64,000 bases of DNA from assembly GCA_032622095.1 (NCBI GenBank), contig CP136061.1, positions 213,370,373-213,434,372 of the forward strand, written 5' to 3'. This document shows positions 46,815-57,730 of this stretch, piece by piece. The notes beneath the pieces are model-generated. The model was given only the letters and a program-made list of their open reading frames with translations, ran no database searches and had not been told where the DNA came from. The position numbers and the translations under genes are program-made. How positions within the stretch are numbered: position 1 is the stretch's first letter; each line of letters starts with the position of its first letter. This DNA is from Siphonodentalium dalli. Its lineage: Eukaryota > Mollusca > Scaphopoda > Gadilida > Siphonodentaliidae.

Positions 46815-47373
46815 GTAAATATATGTTGATATATTACTATAGTATATACATTGGTTATAAGGGATAATGATTTTTTCCTTCAAATTGATGGTTTGGAATT
46901 GAGAAAATTCACAAATGGGGCGCCTTCTTTATCAAATACTACTCATAAAACAAAGCTTTGTTCATTTTTAACCTGCAGGGATTTTGCCGGGCAAGCCTGA
47001 TATTGTACACTTATGTACATACCAGGCACTCATACACACCGAAAATGGGACAAGCTATTTTCTCCCGAAACGGTGTTAAATATAAACAAGACGAGGAGTT
47101 TTATTGCTGGTGTCGGAGCCCGAACAAAGTCGAACAATGTATATAGCTTTTAACGGCAAGCCAGAGTCATTCTTGAGTTGACATAAACTGTCAACAGTTG
47201 ACGACGTGGATGTTTTCAAAAGTGCCCGAGCCACTTGCTGTGGTCAGTTGTGTCTATTTTACACACACACTGTGTCACAAACACTTTCTGAGTACTAGTT
47301 CACGATAATGTGTAGTTGGCCATCGATCTTGTTGATTTGTTTAGATAGGTCCTCATTGTGCAAGACAATTTGG
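46815..47373. other. Spacer
   Basis: No gene recognised. Confidence 0.4.
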
Positions 47374-48653
47374 CCCGATTCGTCATCTCTGGTTTAAACC
47401 TCCGAGTTTAAACCTAGTTTAAACCTACATTGGAGGTCCAGCCAAACCGGGTCTAAGGGGGGCGTTTTTGTCATTCAGTTGCCAGCTAATTGACAACTCG
47501 ATTCGGTGATATGATTATGCAATCAAACTACCCTCTTACCAATCGGACCAAACGATAGGCCGATATAATGGTTATTGACAAGTCATAAATTACCGTGACC
47601 GCGTGCACGCTCAATGGATTTATTCAATGAGAAACAAGTATCGCTCATTGACTATTAATCCGATCTCATTCTGTGTTTAAATTAAATCAATTTAACAAAG
47701 GGCATGTCTCTCAACACGAGTTTCACGCTCTGTTCATCACTTTGTTTGTGATAGATTTCTGCAAGATGCTTCACCCGCAAAGATAAAATTTTGTGTATTT
47801 ACGTGTATATCTGTAAAGGGTATAGGAGCTGTCTATCAAATTTTACTCATATAGCAATATAAGTTTAGGATTGCAAACTATGTGTATAGCATATCTGGTC
47901 ATGCAGTAGCATCGTTTTGGTGTCAAATTAAAACGTTGAACCCTTCAACTGAATTCGTAGAAACACCAGTATTTATGATTGCCACAAGCCAAACAAAAAC
48001 ACCACAAGATAGTTGTAAAAATCATATATTTAGGTCATATTAGGAACATGTCCATATCTGAGCAAAGCTCGCGTGCGAATGAATCAACTGGGACATGATA
48101 ACACCATTCGACAGTCGCCACTTAGACACAACCTCACTCGAGATTATGTACAGCTCCACCCTTTGACTGATTGTTTGACAATTCTAAACCGCGATGAAGA
48201 AAAGACGGATTCGTCATCTCAAGTTTAGCCCCGATAAAGCTGGTTTAGCTGGACCGCCGGATATGTGGTTTATATAGTTGCCGGTTTAAGCTTATAAAAC
48301 GCAAAAACAATATTGAAATTGACAAAAACTTATCCCCATACGCTTTATATATATGTGTGACTGCTTCTCGCTTATAAATTTCTAATCAAAATATGACGGC
48401 TGTCGTAATTATTGATTTTCGCAATCAATAAAACGAGTCGGTCCGCATTAGGAAAGTACGTTTAATTATCACGACGATACAGAGACACTACTGCTAAACC
48501 ACTGGTCTGGCTGAACCAGGTTTAAACCATATGTGACGAATGCGTCACTTCGACCTGCGGTCTCGGGTTTAAACCACGGATTTTGCTGACTCACGGCGGT
48601 TTAAAGCTAGAGGTTTACGTAGACCAGGTTTAAACCTGAGATGACGAATCCGG
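47374..48653. mobile_element. TTTAAAC-rich inverted-repeat element(s)
   Basis: GATTCGTCATCTCTGGTTTA at 47377 faces TAAACCTGAGATGACGAATC ending at 48650. A third copy of the end, GGATTCGTCATCTCAAGTTT, lies at about 48208 in the left-end orientation. So either two elements are fused or a shorter one (about 48205-48653) has inserted beside a longer one. Words AGGTTTAAACC recur near the ends. Confidence 0.75.
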
Positions 48654-48654
48654 C

Positions 48655-49735
48655 TTATGTATCTCTTAACTCGAACACAGATATACTTTTAATGCTTTCA
48701 TCTGTATCTGTATTTGCTAGGTCACTATATGAATGCCCTGATTCCCATTCCATATAAATATGTCAGTTGAGACATATTTATATATTCAAGTGACTTAATT
48801 CGGTCATGTGTCGAGGTTGTGAAATTTGAACGCCATGAGCTCCTTAGAACGAATTACGGAGATGACTAAATATAACTCTGGTGGATATCGGCGACAAAAA
48901 CATTTTTATCAATGGCAGTGCCCATCCTCTCTCCAAACCTGACCCAAATCGGCACAAAATGTGGTGTCGTTAATCCACATAATTGATTCCTCGTATCATT
49001 GGAGAAGAACTTGTATGGATATCGTGGAAATTAGTGCTAAACATATTTGTATCAGCTTTGGTGTCTCTCCAGTCCCGTCCCCATTCATGGCACCTTTGAC
49101 ATATTAAGCCACGTCAATTTATACTCCTGGTATAATGAAGATTATCGGTTTGGTGGAAATCGTCGCTAAAAATATGGTTTGTTATCACTTTTGATTCCCC
49201 TCCCCGTCCGCGACTGGAGCGGCCCACATCATGGCGATGATTATGTATAAGTTTGGTGGAAATCGGCGACAAAACTGTCTCATCATTTTGCTGCCCTCTC
49301 CATTTTCTGCCCCTGCCACCAACAGAGTCACCTCATATAATTTTAACCGGCACCATTATCTTCCTCGTATCACGGAGAAGAATATGGATTTATTTGTCCC
49401 CCCCCCCCCCTCCATGCGCCCTGACTCGAACTTTTGATTACTTTAAACCACGTTATTATATTCCTTACTTTATATCATGTTTGGTGGTAATCGGCGACTG
49501 AACAAATTCTTATCAAATGTATTACCTCCCCATCTCTCATCCAAACGGTACCAATTTGTCGTCTTTAAATCACACGATTAGATTCCTCGAATCACGGAGA
49601 AGAATGTGTATCAATTTGGTAGAAATCCGCGCTAAAATTATTTTTATCAACTTTGGTGCCCCTCTCCCCTTCCTTGCACACCTGACTCGAATAACACCAC
49701 TTTTAACAGCTTTACGCACCATTAGATATAGATTC
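48655..49735 (+). repeat. Tandem repeat block D of the 147-bp family
   Basis: It starts with TGTATCTCTTAA, ATACTTTTAATGCTTTC and ATGCCCTGATTCCCATTC, as block A does at 30355-30450, then monomers up to the older inverted repeat at 49740. A C11 run lies at 49398. Confidence 0.75.
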
Positions 49736-49892
49736 CAGGGCCCTGTTTCATGAAAGCAACTTATGACATAGTTGGGACTTAAGATGGTCATAAGTTCAAA
49801 CTTCAGTCATAGGTGCGTTTCATGAACAAGGTCTTAACTTATGATGGTCTTAACTTTGGTCTTAACTTTAAGACTGCTGTGAGGTGTCATAA

Positions 49893-50989
49893 TAGGGTCC
49901 TGCGAATTGGAGATTTTGATCGAATCGAATATCGAATCGAATTCAGGAAATCGAATCGAATATCGAATAGAATATCGATTCGAATCATATCTGTATGTTG
50001 TATTCTCAATTGGGCATGTTTTGTCAACGATTAGACGATTTGTGTAACGTTCCATGAACTACATGCACGAAGTTAAATCATAACTTATGTGGCGATGAAC
50101 CGTCATTTGCAATAATATTAACTTCAATTGATAATTGATTAAAACGTCCAAGCGGCCGTCATGACGATTAATATATAACCACTAAACGGATTATTGGAAC
50201 TAAAATCACGCAAAATTTGTACAGATTGCATGTGCATGCAAAATTGCAAATCAACATTCGGAATCACCTATTGTTATAAACTTGAAGATGCAACAACAGT
50301 CGCAGTGTAGCCTGTTTATGTAGTGCTGGATGCTTCTTGGACAGATGATTCCATAGGTGGGTCGTTGTCCCAGATGCTTACGATTTATACACCATGTTGC
50401 ATTCATCACATGTGTAAGCCTGCAGCTTTATCATGTTTAAAATAAACATGAATAACGGATGACATTTTGTCAAGTGTCAAAGAACGCTTCGAAATTGAAA
50501 GTAAATTTCAAAAGAAAACACCGCCAAAATGCAGTTTTCGATGCCGGGAACACGTGTTGTTTCAATACTGACCTATATTACATAACGCGGAATCTGAGAC
50601 GGATAGACCGCGGATAACGCTAGCGGTTGATCAGTCTCATAGCTGTTATAATTTACGCGCGTCGTCGGTCCATCGGCGATCTCCGAGCTTTTGGCTACCA
50701 TGTTCAAAGATAGAAATCAGACGTATTTAGTTGTAATATAGTGGCTAATTGCTGTCTATACTTATATTTAATATATATAATCGCGATGTACAATGAGAAT
50801 TATAAGGTACATATATACATCATTTTCTGTAATTAAATGGCACAAAACAGCTAAGATCGACGTGTGTACCTGCCCGTAAACAGCCTACTTTTCTATCAGT
50901 GTATATTCGAAATTTCGAGTTGGCATTCGAATTGAATTGGACTTTCGAATCGAATCTCGAATCGAATATCGAATATTCGCAGGACCCTA
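49893..50989. mobile_element. Non-autonomous hAT element with perfect 8-bp TSD
   Basis: This is a 1097-bp element with terminal inverted repeats starting TAGGGTCCTGCGAAT. Both ends carry subterminal runs of the motif TCGAATCGAATATCGAA. It is flanked by a perfect 8-bp target duplication TGTCATAA (49885-49892 and 50990-50997). TIR beginning TAGGG plus an 8-bp TSD is diagnostic of the hAT superfamily. It carries a decayed BED finger on the minus strand. It is inserted into an older inverted repeat rich in CTTAACTTT / AAAGTTAAG (about 49740-51030), so it is younger than that host. Confidence 0.9.
50250..50460 (-). pseudogene. Fossil BED-type zinc finger of a hAT transposase
   Basis: On the minus strand, from about 50425 down to 50321, the reading is AYTCDECNMVYKS, a TAA stop, then ASGTTTHLWNHLSKKHPAL. 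The C-x2-C followed by H-L-x-x-H-L-x4-H layout is that of BED zinc fingers, which form the DNA-binding N-terminus of hAT transposases and ZBED proteins. One in-frame stop sits between the Cys pair and the His pair, so this copy is dead. A Met lies just upstream (MIKLQAYTC). It lies within a hAT-type element defined by its termini and 8-bp target duplication. No catalytic domain remains. Confidence 0.8.
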
Positions 50990-51030
50990 TGTCATAAGAT
51001 AATCTTAAAGTTAAGACCCACGTGATAAGT

Positions 51031-52017
51031 GGCATATCGATCACAAGTATGGCGGCCTATGTTACTTTGCAAATTACGGAGATATCTCTACATTGTCTGG
51101 GTGGGCAATTCGTCGTCTGGTATACAGTCTATATCAACACGTATTTGGAACTAACGAGGATCTTGACACTAGAGAGATTCCGCTAATTGTATAGGTTATG
51201 GCGTGTAACTTGTAGGCATTAAGCCACATTTTAGGAAAATGTCCAATCATAAACATGGTTTATTTTGTTTGGAAGATAGCTCAGGGTTAGTTATAATAGA
51301 TATACTATGGTGATTGATATTTCGAATTTACAACCCATTATAACTCAGCCGATTGCCACAAGCTCTTTTGACTTCAACTGCTACAGAGTTATTAATATAT
51401 ACTGCCAAAGTCTTGTTAAAATTTGATGTAACGAGCCGTTCCCTAATTGCATGCATTTGTTTCAGTTGTCTCGTATTAATTGTCGCTATCATTATGCCGT
51501 CATTTACCTTACAAGCTACACGTCACAGAAGTTACAAGCGGAATCTCTCTAATGGAAACCTGAGATATGAGATATCGGAGAAAATTCAACTGTTCTTGTA
51601 GGAAATGATTACTGATGCCGATTCTTTGGAAATCCCATATTGCCTGTTGATAAAAAAAACATAAGATAAACATTTTACTCAGACATTGTGGTGCGGTGGG
51701 AACTCGCAGTTCATTTGCCCTCATAACTTTCCCAGACGGGACGAGCTTACTAATGTTGGAAGATATTGCTCTTTTGTATAATGTCGATTGATTCTCATGC
51801 ATTTAATCCCATCATAACTCTGCCTTAGCCATGCATTTCAATAAATGTCATGTCCCGACACGACTAAAGTTTGTGCAAGGGAATTATATGTGCAATTATC
51901 ACACTTAAACTCGACAAATACACGAGGTTTGTCTGTCAAAAACAAATTAATTTACCGTACCAATTTCTCATAGCAAACATTGATGATGTGATGGGGGTTC
52001 CATCCAGCATAATGACA
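51031..52017. other. Spacer with a possible membrane-segment frame
   Basis: A plus frame at 51353-51601 contains a hydrophobic stretch (ACICFSCLVLIVAIIMPSFT) followed by basic HRSYKRN. An acceptor-like ATTTGTTTCAG lies inside it at 51460. Possible but unsupported exon. Confidence 0.25.
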
Positions 52018-52290
52018 GTTTGTTAGTCCCTGGCTGTATACGTGATGGTAGTGACCAGTCCAGCGTAACGAGAGGACTGAACTCTGACTGGCAGTTTACA
52101 TTATTATCTCAATATGGAGGGATGATAGTAATGGATAATATCCAGGTTCATGCACTACGCTGGTCGCTTTGCATGGGCCGCTTGTTCTTGGCATCCAACT
52201 GTGTACGTGATGGCAGTGGTCAGTCCAGCGTAACGAGAGGATTGGACTCTGACTTGCAGTTTATTATCTCAATATGGCGCTATCAGGTTA
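52018..52290 (+). repeat. Two-unit tandem duplication, spacing 165 bp
   Basis: CGTGATGGTAGTGACCAGTC at 52041 recurs as CGTGATGGCAGTGGTCAGTC at 52206, each followed by CAGCGTAACGAGAGGA, CTCTGACT, CAGTTTA and ATCTCAATATGG. A 120-codon plus frame spans both units and is repetitive (DGSxQSSVTRGL). I do not take it as a gene. Confidence 0.85.
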
Positions 52291-53337
52291 TGTTCACACA
52301 TGTTACACAATTGTCGAACAAATTGCACGGAATTCGTCATTCAAACATATTTAGTGTGCCACAAATACACGACGATACTTAACCTCAGTTACAATTCAAT
52401 TCTTTATTCTCATCACCTAATGCATACAGGTATGGAGAAATCACAAAAAGACACAGCGGAACGGTGGACAATTAAGCTGTTAAATGTACCAACCGCCCCT
52501 CTACACTTTACGTTTTATATCGCACGTAATACGATTACTCATAGGTTACGATAACACATCTGGCACAATTGCCGGAAAAAAACGTGCGATGAATAAGGAC
52601 CATCTCATGTCACGCACATTTGTCAATCGATTCATAACGGTATATTTCGTTGAATGTTGACCCAACTACGAAATCAACGGAAAATACACCGCACATTTTA
52701 AAATGATTCTACATGCAGTATTGCGTATTTGATGTGGTCGTGCTGGTGTTAATGCGACGTTTTCTCGATACGTTCGATATTGCTGTCAAACGTTTTTGAT
52801 CTAACTTATATTATATAAGTTATATATATAACGCTCGGTTCACTTTCATCTCGAAATGAGCAAATGAGCATAAACAAAGCGCAACACTTTCGCCAAACAG
52901 AAGTCACTTGCAAGTTGCACACACAAATATACACTATGCAGTCAATTAACAACAGTTATACTATGTTGCTTATTATATTATCCAGCTCAAAATAGAGGGG
53001 TAGCAATGCTTATTATACACTTATCTCTTCAATAGAATAACACCCATCCTACGAGATCACAGATACGACACAACGTACAATTTATGTAAGACTAATTTTC
53101 GTGCTGCTTACAAACCGGTTTCTTAGTAGACAATTTTGTTCAAATTACTTCAGTTGGCACTTTACAACTGGGATATGCTACCACGCAATGCACAATGTTC
53201 GTTTTCAGTATCTTATTGTTTGGAGATATCTTACCAATATACTACCCATGTAATTGTGCTAAATATCAGTTGATCTGCGTTTAAAGCTGTTATTTTAGGG
53301 TATACCTTTCACCCAGTGTTGGTTATTATGGTTTTAT
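52291..53337. other. Spacer
   Basis: No gene recognised. Confidence 0.4.
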
Positions 53338-53606
53338 TTACAGCAGACATGTGTAAGATTTGGGAGAAGGTGTAAACGCCGTGATGCGGTTGCAGGAAAC
53401 GTAGTATCTTTCGGGTATATGTGGCCTTGGTGAATATAACAAGCTATTATTTCCAGGTATAAACACAATCTCTGCTACAGAGTATAGGACATTTTGGTTA
53501 AGTTGATAATTTATTGAAGATAGTCTATGGTTCTCCTTTGTGTTTTGGTATTTTGCTTCATAGTATGCATTATTATGATAAAAGCGAAATATGCTTGTTC
53601 CATCAC
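53338..53606 (-). CDS. Possible terminal exon of an unknown protein
   Basis: On the minus strand an acceptor-like GCCTCCGATCAG precedes an open stretch of about 89 codons ending TAA. An AATAAA overlaps that stop and could be a polyadenylation signal. The peptide (GTSIFRFYHNNAYYEAKY, NQNVLYSVAEIVFIPGNN, PHIPERYYVSC) has a protein-like, non-repetitive composition, but I recognise no family. The frame upstream runs into the AT microsatellite, so the real exon, if any, starts near 53606. No partner exon was found. It could equally be a transposon remnant. Confidence 0.2.
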
Positions 53607-53648
53607 CTGATCGGAGGCAACTACAGTGTATGACAACTAGTTTGAGAC

Positions 53649-53652
<4 letters not shown>

Positions 53653-53679
<27 letters not shown>
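53653..53679 (+). repeat. (AT)n microsatellite
   Basis: Run of about 13 AT units. Confidence 0.95.
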
Positions 53680-53721
53680 GGATCTACACATTTTGCCCAG
53701 TACTCTATGAATATATTTCAT

Positions 53722-54769
53722 ACTGTTCTATGTCAGTGGATTTTGAAAGGTTTGATATTGTAGATATCAAAATAAAGGATGATCGGTAATATTCGCGATA
53801 CTGCATATTCGCCATACTGAGCACATATATTTCAGCTTCTAGAAAATGTCACATAATCAATACATCCCAATTAAATACCATTTAACTATTTAATTAAACA
53901 TGTATCAAACGATCCAAGATAAACAGTGCCAATAAAACTGCGTTATTTTTTCCGTTTCTGTGCGCCCAAAATCCATATTTAAATGCTGTATGAAACCCTG
54001 CTTTCGCTTACTCTCTCGTATGATACATTAAGAGAGAATTCGTACATCTCTGATCAAAGTGTCCCTTATGCTCTGCAATCATTATTCTTCGCATAATTCG
54101 AGCGTTTGTTCACTATTTGATTTTGAGCACATTGATATTCCACGACTGGTGATCCATATGGCAAGAGTGATCACTTGCAGCCAGTTTTTCCACCGAACTG
54201 TCACAAAATACGCCCGATACCTAACCCTACCCCATAACGATAATAGCTGAATTTTCCGATATCGGGTACCCACAGAACATGCTCGATTATGAAATATTGC
54301 GCACATAGTAGCCTGTCATTTGTAAAAAAAATGGGTTTCGTAAAAAAAATTGGGGATTTTGGGCAACACAGTTTATCGTTAATCCCATATACTGGAGACA
54401 TTGGAAACCAATGTTGACAAGCTTCTTATCTATTAGTTGCCTCAAAAATGGCGCTACCATAGCAACAGTATGGGGTTTCTGAGAATTCTGGAAAATTATC
54501 ATATATGAAGTATTTTACTGAGAACGGTGGACTTATTGGTGGATATAGTTATATAATAATACTGATACTATTGCGAAGCACCAATACTGATCTCAACTAT
54601 CAAAGGTCAAGGTCATTGTCAAACATTGCTGTTTTTATTACTTCATGTCCTATTATTTGTCTTTATGGGGAACGTTTCTCAATTTGTTGCATCATATTGA
54701 TATTTTGTTACAATCTGGAGATCATAGCCTTTATTATGAGCCATATATCATATCGATAGGCTGATTATT
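53722..54769. other. Spacer
   Basis: Only an AAAGGTCAAGGTCATTGTCA word at 54601 noted. Confidence 0.4.
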
Positions 54770-55060
54770 ACTTGTGTGAGAGATTTTACGAAACATGTGA
54801 CCGGGCCAATAGCACACCCTTAAAATTAGAAATTGCTCATCCCGATAGACAATGCCACACCATTAGTTGGGTGGAAAGAGGACAAAATCGTCAATTTTAT
54901 GGTAAAAGCATCAAAGTTGGCACACATGTATATCACACCATTATAAGTCATTTTGGATATGATCCGAATAATGTTCACCATTGCCATGGCAACCATTTTT
55001 GATGAAAACACCTGTTTTTGCCATACTCTAGCCATTGTGTATTGCTAATGACCAGTAACC
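54770..55060 (+). repeat. Dispersed repeat, copy 1 (inverted at the window end)
   Basis: ATGGCAACCATTTTTGATGA, AAACACCTGTTTTTGCCA, CTAGCCATT and AGTAACCTCA recur, inverted, at 63915-63995. Part of the left half may encode a transposon remnant, but nothing was recognised. Confidence 0.6.
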
Positions 55061-56820
55061 TCACGGAAAACTGTTCTCTGTGCATTTATTTTGATTGGAC
55101 CATATACTGGTTAGAGCATATGCATTTTATATATTGGTAGTTTCACAATTCTATTCCAACAGTATGGTAATAGGACGCACGTATACGCCAAAAATAATAT
55201 AAATTTAATAACGGTTGAGCATCGAAGCAAAGTTTTGATTTATTTCGAGATATTGTTGTGGAACAGGGGTCAGTTCAGTTGAAATGCTTTAAAGTTATCG
55301 CCCTGAGATTTCTAAAGTGCACAATTTAAAAGCCATAACTCAGGTATAACATCTGCTTTGCGAAATCGATCGAGATATTGCTATGAACAATCCATTTATC
55401 AACTATGCATCAAATCGGTCGACGTTTGTTCAAGTTATATATCGCGATAACGACATTAATAACTTTTTTAAATAGAAAAATGAGCCTTTTGTTTTCGTTT
55501 GATTGTTTTGAAAAAATCGACTGACTGAACACTTGGAAATGATAGTTGAACACCATTTCAAAAGAGCACAAACAGTATATGTAAGACAGACGTAGGGAGT
55601 GAGAGATAATACAGAGTGGAATACAAGGTGATATAGATGGAGAATGGAGAGTGAGCGCGGGAAGGGAAAGATGCTTCTTTGACAGCACACTACATGTATT
55701 TGGTGGTTTGATTGTGTTATTCAATTATTATTTATACCCAAAGGAATGTAATATTTTAACCTACATGCATGGAATGTTGTTATATTTGTTGTTGGTCTTC
55801 TCTTAATGGCTGTTTCATTTCATAATCAGTGATGGTGATATGTGAAACTCAATGTTGGTTGTCTCTCACGATCCAGAACAAATCCTTTTGTGAAAATGTA
55901 TTGCTGTTCCGATTTAAGCAAAATATGCGTCTATGGCTTTGTGCACTTTATTGTATCAAATGATTAATATCATGTCATGGCATGTCCCATCCAATTATTT
56001 CAATCCGTGCGTGTGGGATTATCCATTGAAAATGTATTTCAAAGATTGAAAATAGGATGGTGGTCATGTCAGTCCCATGTATGGATTTTGTCTCGGGGAG
56101 ATCAACAGGAAGTTATCGACACATATAACTGCACTGTTGTTCCCCGTCTGCATTTAAATCGTCACCACCTCTGTAACTGGCTTAACCAGTTTTCATTGTT
56201 TTCAAACAGGAAAACAGGTTCGATACTGAGTCCCCGGAAAACTGCTAATATCTGAAGTTGTCATATATAACAATCCTACAACAACAGCGTGAATAACGGT
56301 GATAATTGTGTCCTCAAGAAAAAACAATTCGATTTTGTATGCCACACTGTGGTGTGGACGGCTGTTTCCTAAGTGTAGCAAGTGACACGTTAACGGCTAC
56401 TGCTTTGGCAGCGATCAGTGGTAATGTCATACTGATCACGCAGTGCCTTTGCCGATAGTCCACAGTTTTCGTCAGCATACCAAGTCCAGTTAATAGCAAT
56501 TCTGATATTCTCGTGCGAGATAATTTTTCTCTATAAAGTATACGCATCAACACAGGCTACGTTTTAAACCAATTGTTCTGATACAAGAGTACACAGAGGA
56601 TAACATTATCTAGTATTTATGAGTGGGTGCATGTACCAACATTGTCCAATGAGTGACCCAGACAAGTGTTTACTTTCGCGAGTGGGTTGCCATGAGCCGA
56701 AATAAACATCTGTCTCAGTCACGAATGAGATATTTATTTCCATTCAAAACACTATTTTTGTATTATACGCGTTCCAAAGAAATTCAACACTTACAACTAT
56801 ACCAGTATGTTCTCGTTAAA
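55061..56820. other. Spacer
   Basis: Frames of 75-104 codons on both strands without family resemblance. Confidence 0.35.
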
Positions 56821-57175
56821 TTAAAGGTAATCAATCCGATTCGATGTTCCCCATATAATCGGATTCCAACAACAACATGATCAGAAATGCCGCTTCAGTT
56901 ATCAGAATCGATTAATCGCCCAAAAATAATGCTAACCACTGTCAACAATAGTACAAAATTGCCCGAAACGTGTTATTTATCAGCACAAAGCCTCTTGATT
57001 TTAGAGTTATCCATCTTCATCCGCAATTTGGTCTGAGATCGTCGGATCGTCGACTTTTTACTGGGCCACTGATAAGTCTCGATGGTGAAAAATAATAGAT
57101 TTCAAAAATCGATATCTAATAACTCTGAGCTTTGATAGGTGATTTCCTCGACTCGAATCAAATATTTGTTATAGT
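56821..57175. repeat. Diverged, truncated copy of the 24.5-kb element
   Basis: It starts TTAAAGGTAATCAATCCGAT and shares ATCGGATTCCAACAACAACA, TTGATTTTAGAGTTATCCAT and TCCTCGACTCGAATCAAATA with the 24.5-kb copy. It lacks the 104-bp duplication and the right terminus. Confidence 0.75.
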
Positions 57176-57179
57176 AGAG

Positions 57180-57730
57180 GCTCTAAGGTCCCAAAAATGG
57201 CCAAAGTGTGCAAAATTGGATAAAAGCATGAAACTTGGTATACATATAGTTCATGATATGGATGTCAATATTTGAGCAAGACCCAAGCATGAAAGTGACC
57301 CTATGACCTTGAGGTCAAGGTCAAAGGTCAAACTTCTATTTTCACAGGCGGTATGTGTTGTAACATACATAAGACAACACATTACTTATACATATCAAAA
57401 TGTACATAAAGATGACTTCAAATAGGCCACCTTTATAACATATTCTACGAACATCTTGAGAACTTTTCATATTGAAGCTCAAAAAGTCAGTTGTTCATCC
57501 GAATAGCTGAAAAATTTTCATGAATAAAATGAATATAAAGTCCCACCCATTTAACATGCTCACTAAATGCCACCACGTTCCACATCATTTTATTTGCATA
57601 TATATCAACGTACAATACAAGAGTGAGACCCAAGCATTAAAGTAACCCAGATGACCTTGAGGTTAAGGTCAAAGGTAACAACTCATTTTTATAAACTTGT
57701 TAATGGTGTGAGCGGAGCCTGAATTATTCC
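57180..57730 (+). repeat. Repeat with clustered AGGTCA half sites
   Basis: TGACCTTGAGGTCAAGGTCA at 57304, followed by AAGGTCA, recurs in weaker form at 57653 (TGACCTTGAGGTTAAGGTCA). Related words lie at 54603, 58546 and 60245. AAGCATGAAA(C/G)T and GACCCAAGCAT are shared between the units. Probably one more dispersed non-coding repeat. Confidence 0.55.

Larger units (their letters stand above)
49740..51030. repeat. Older inverted repeat interrupted by the hAT element
   Basis: Left part 49740-49884 contains CTGTTTCATGAA, ACTTATGA and GGTCTTAACTTTAAGAC. Right part 50998-51030 contains TCTTAAAGTTAAGACC, its inverted partner. The two parts are separated only by the hAT insertion and its TSD. The host looks like a small MITE rich in TTAAGTT/AACTTAA words; outer limits are not sharp. 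Confidence 0.55.

Noticed and set aside
52020-52382. 120-codon ORF with repeated DGSxQSSVTRGL
   Set aside because: It simply reads through a two-unit tandem duplication, and unit indels argue against selection on the frame.
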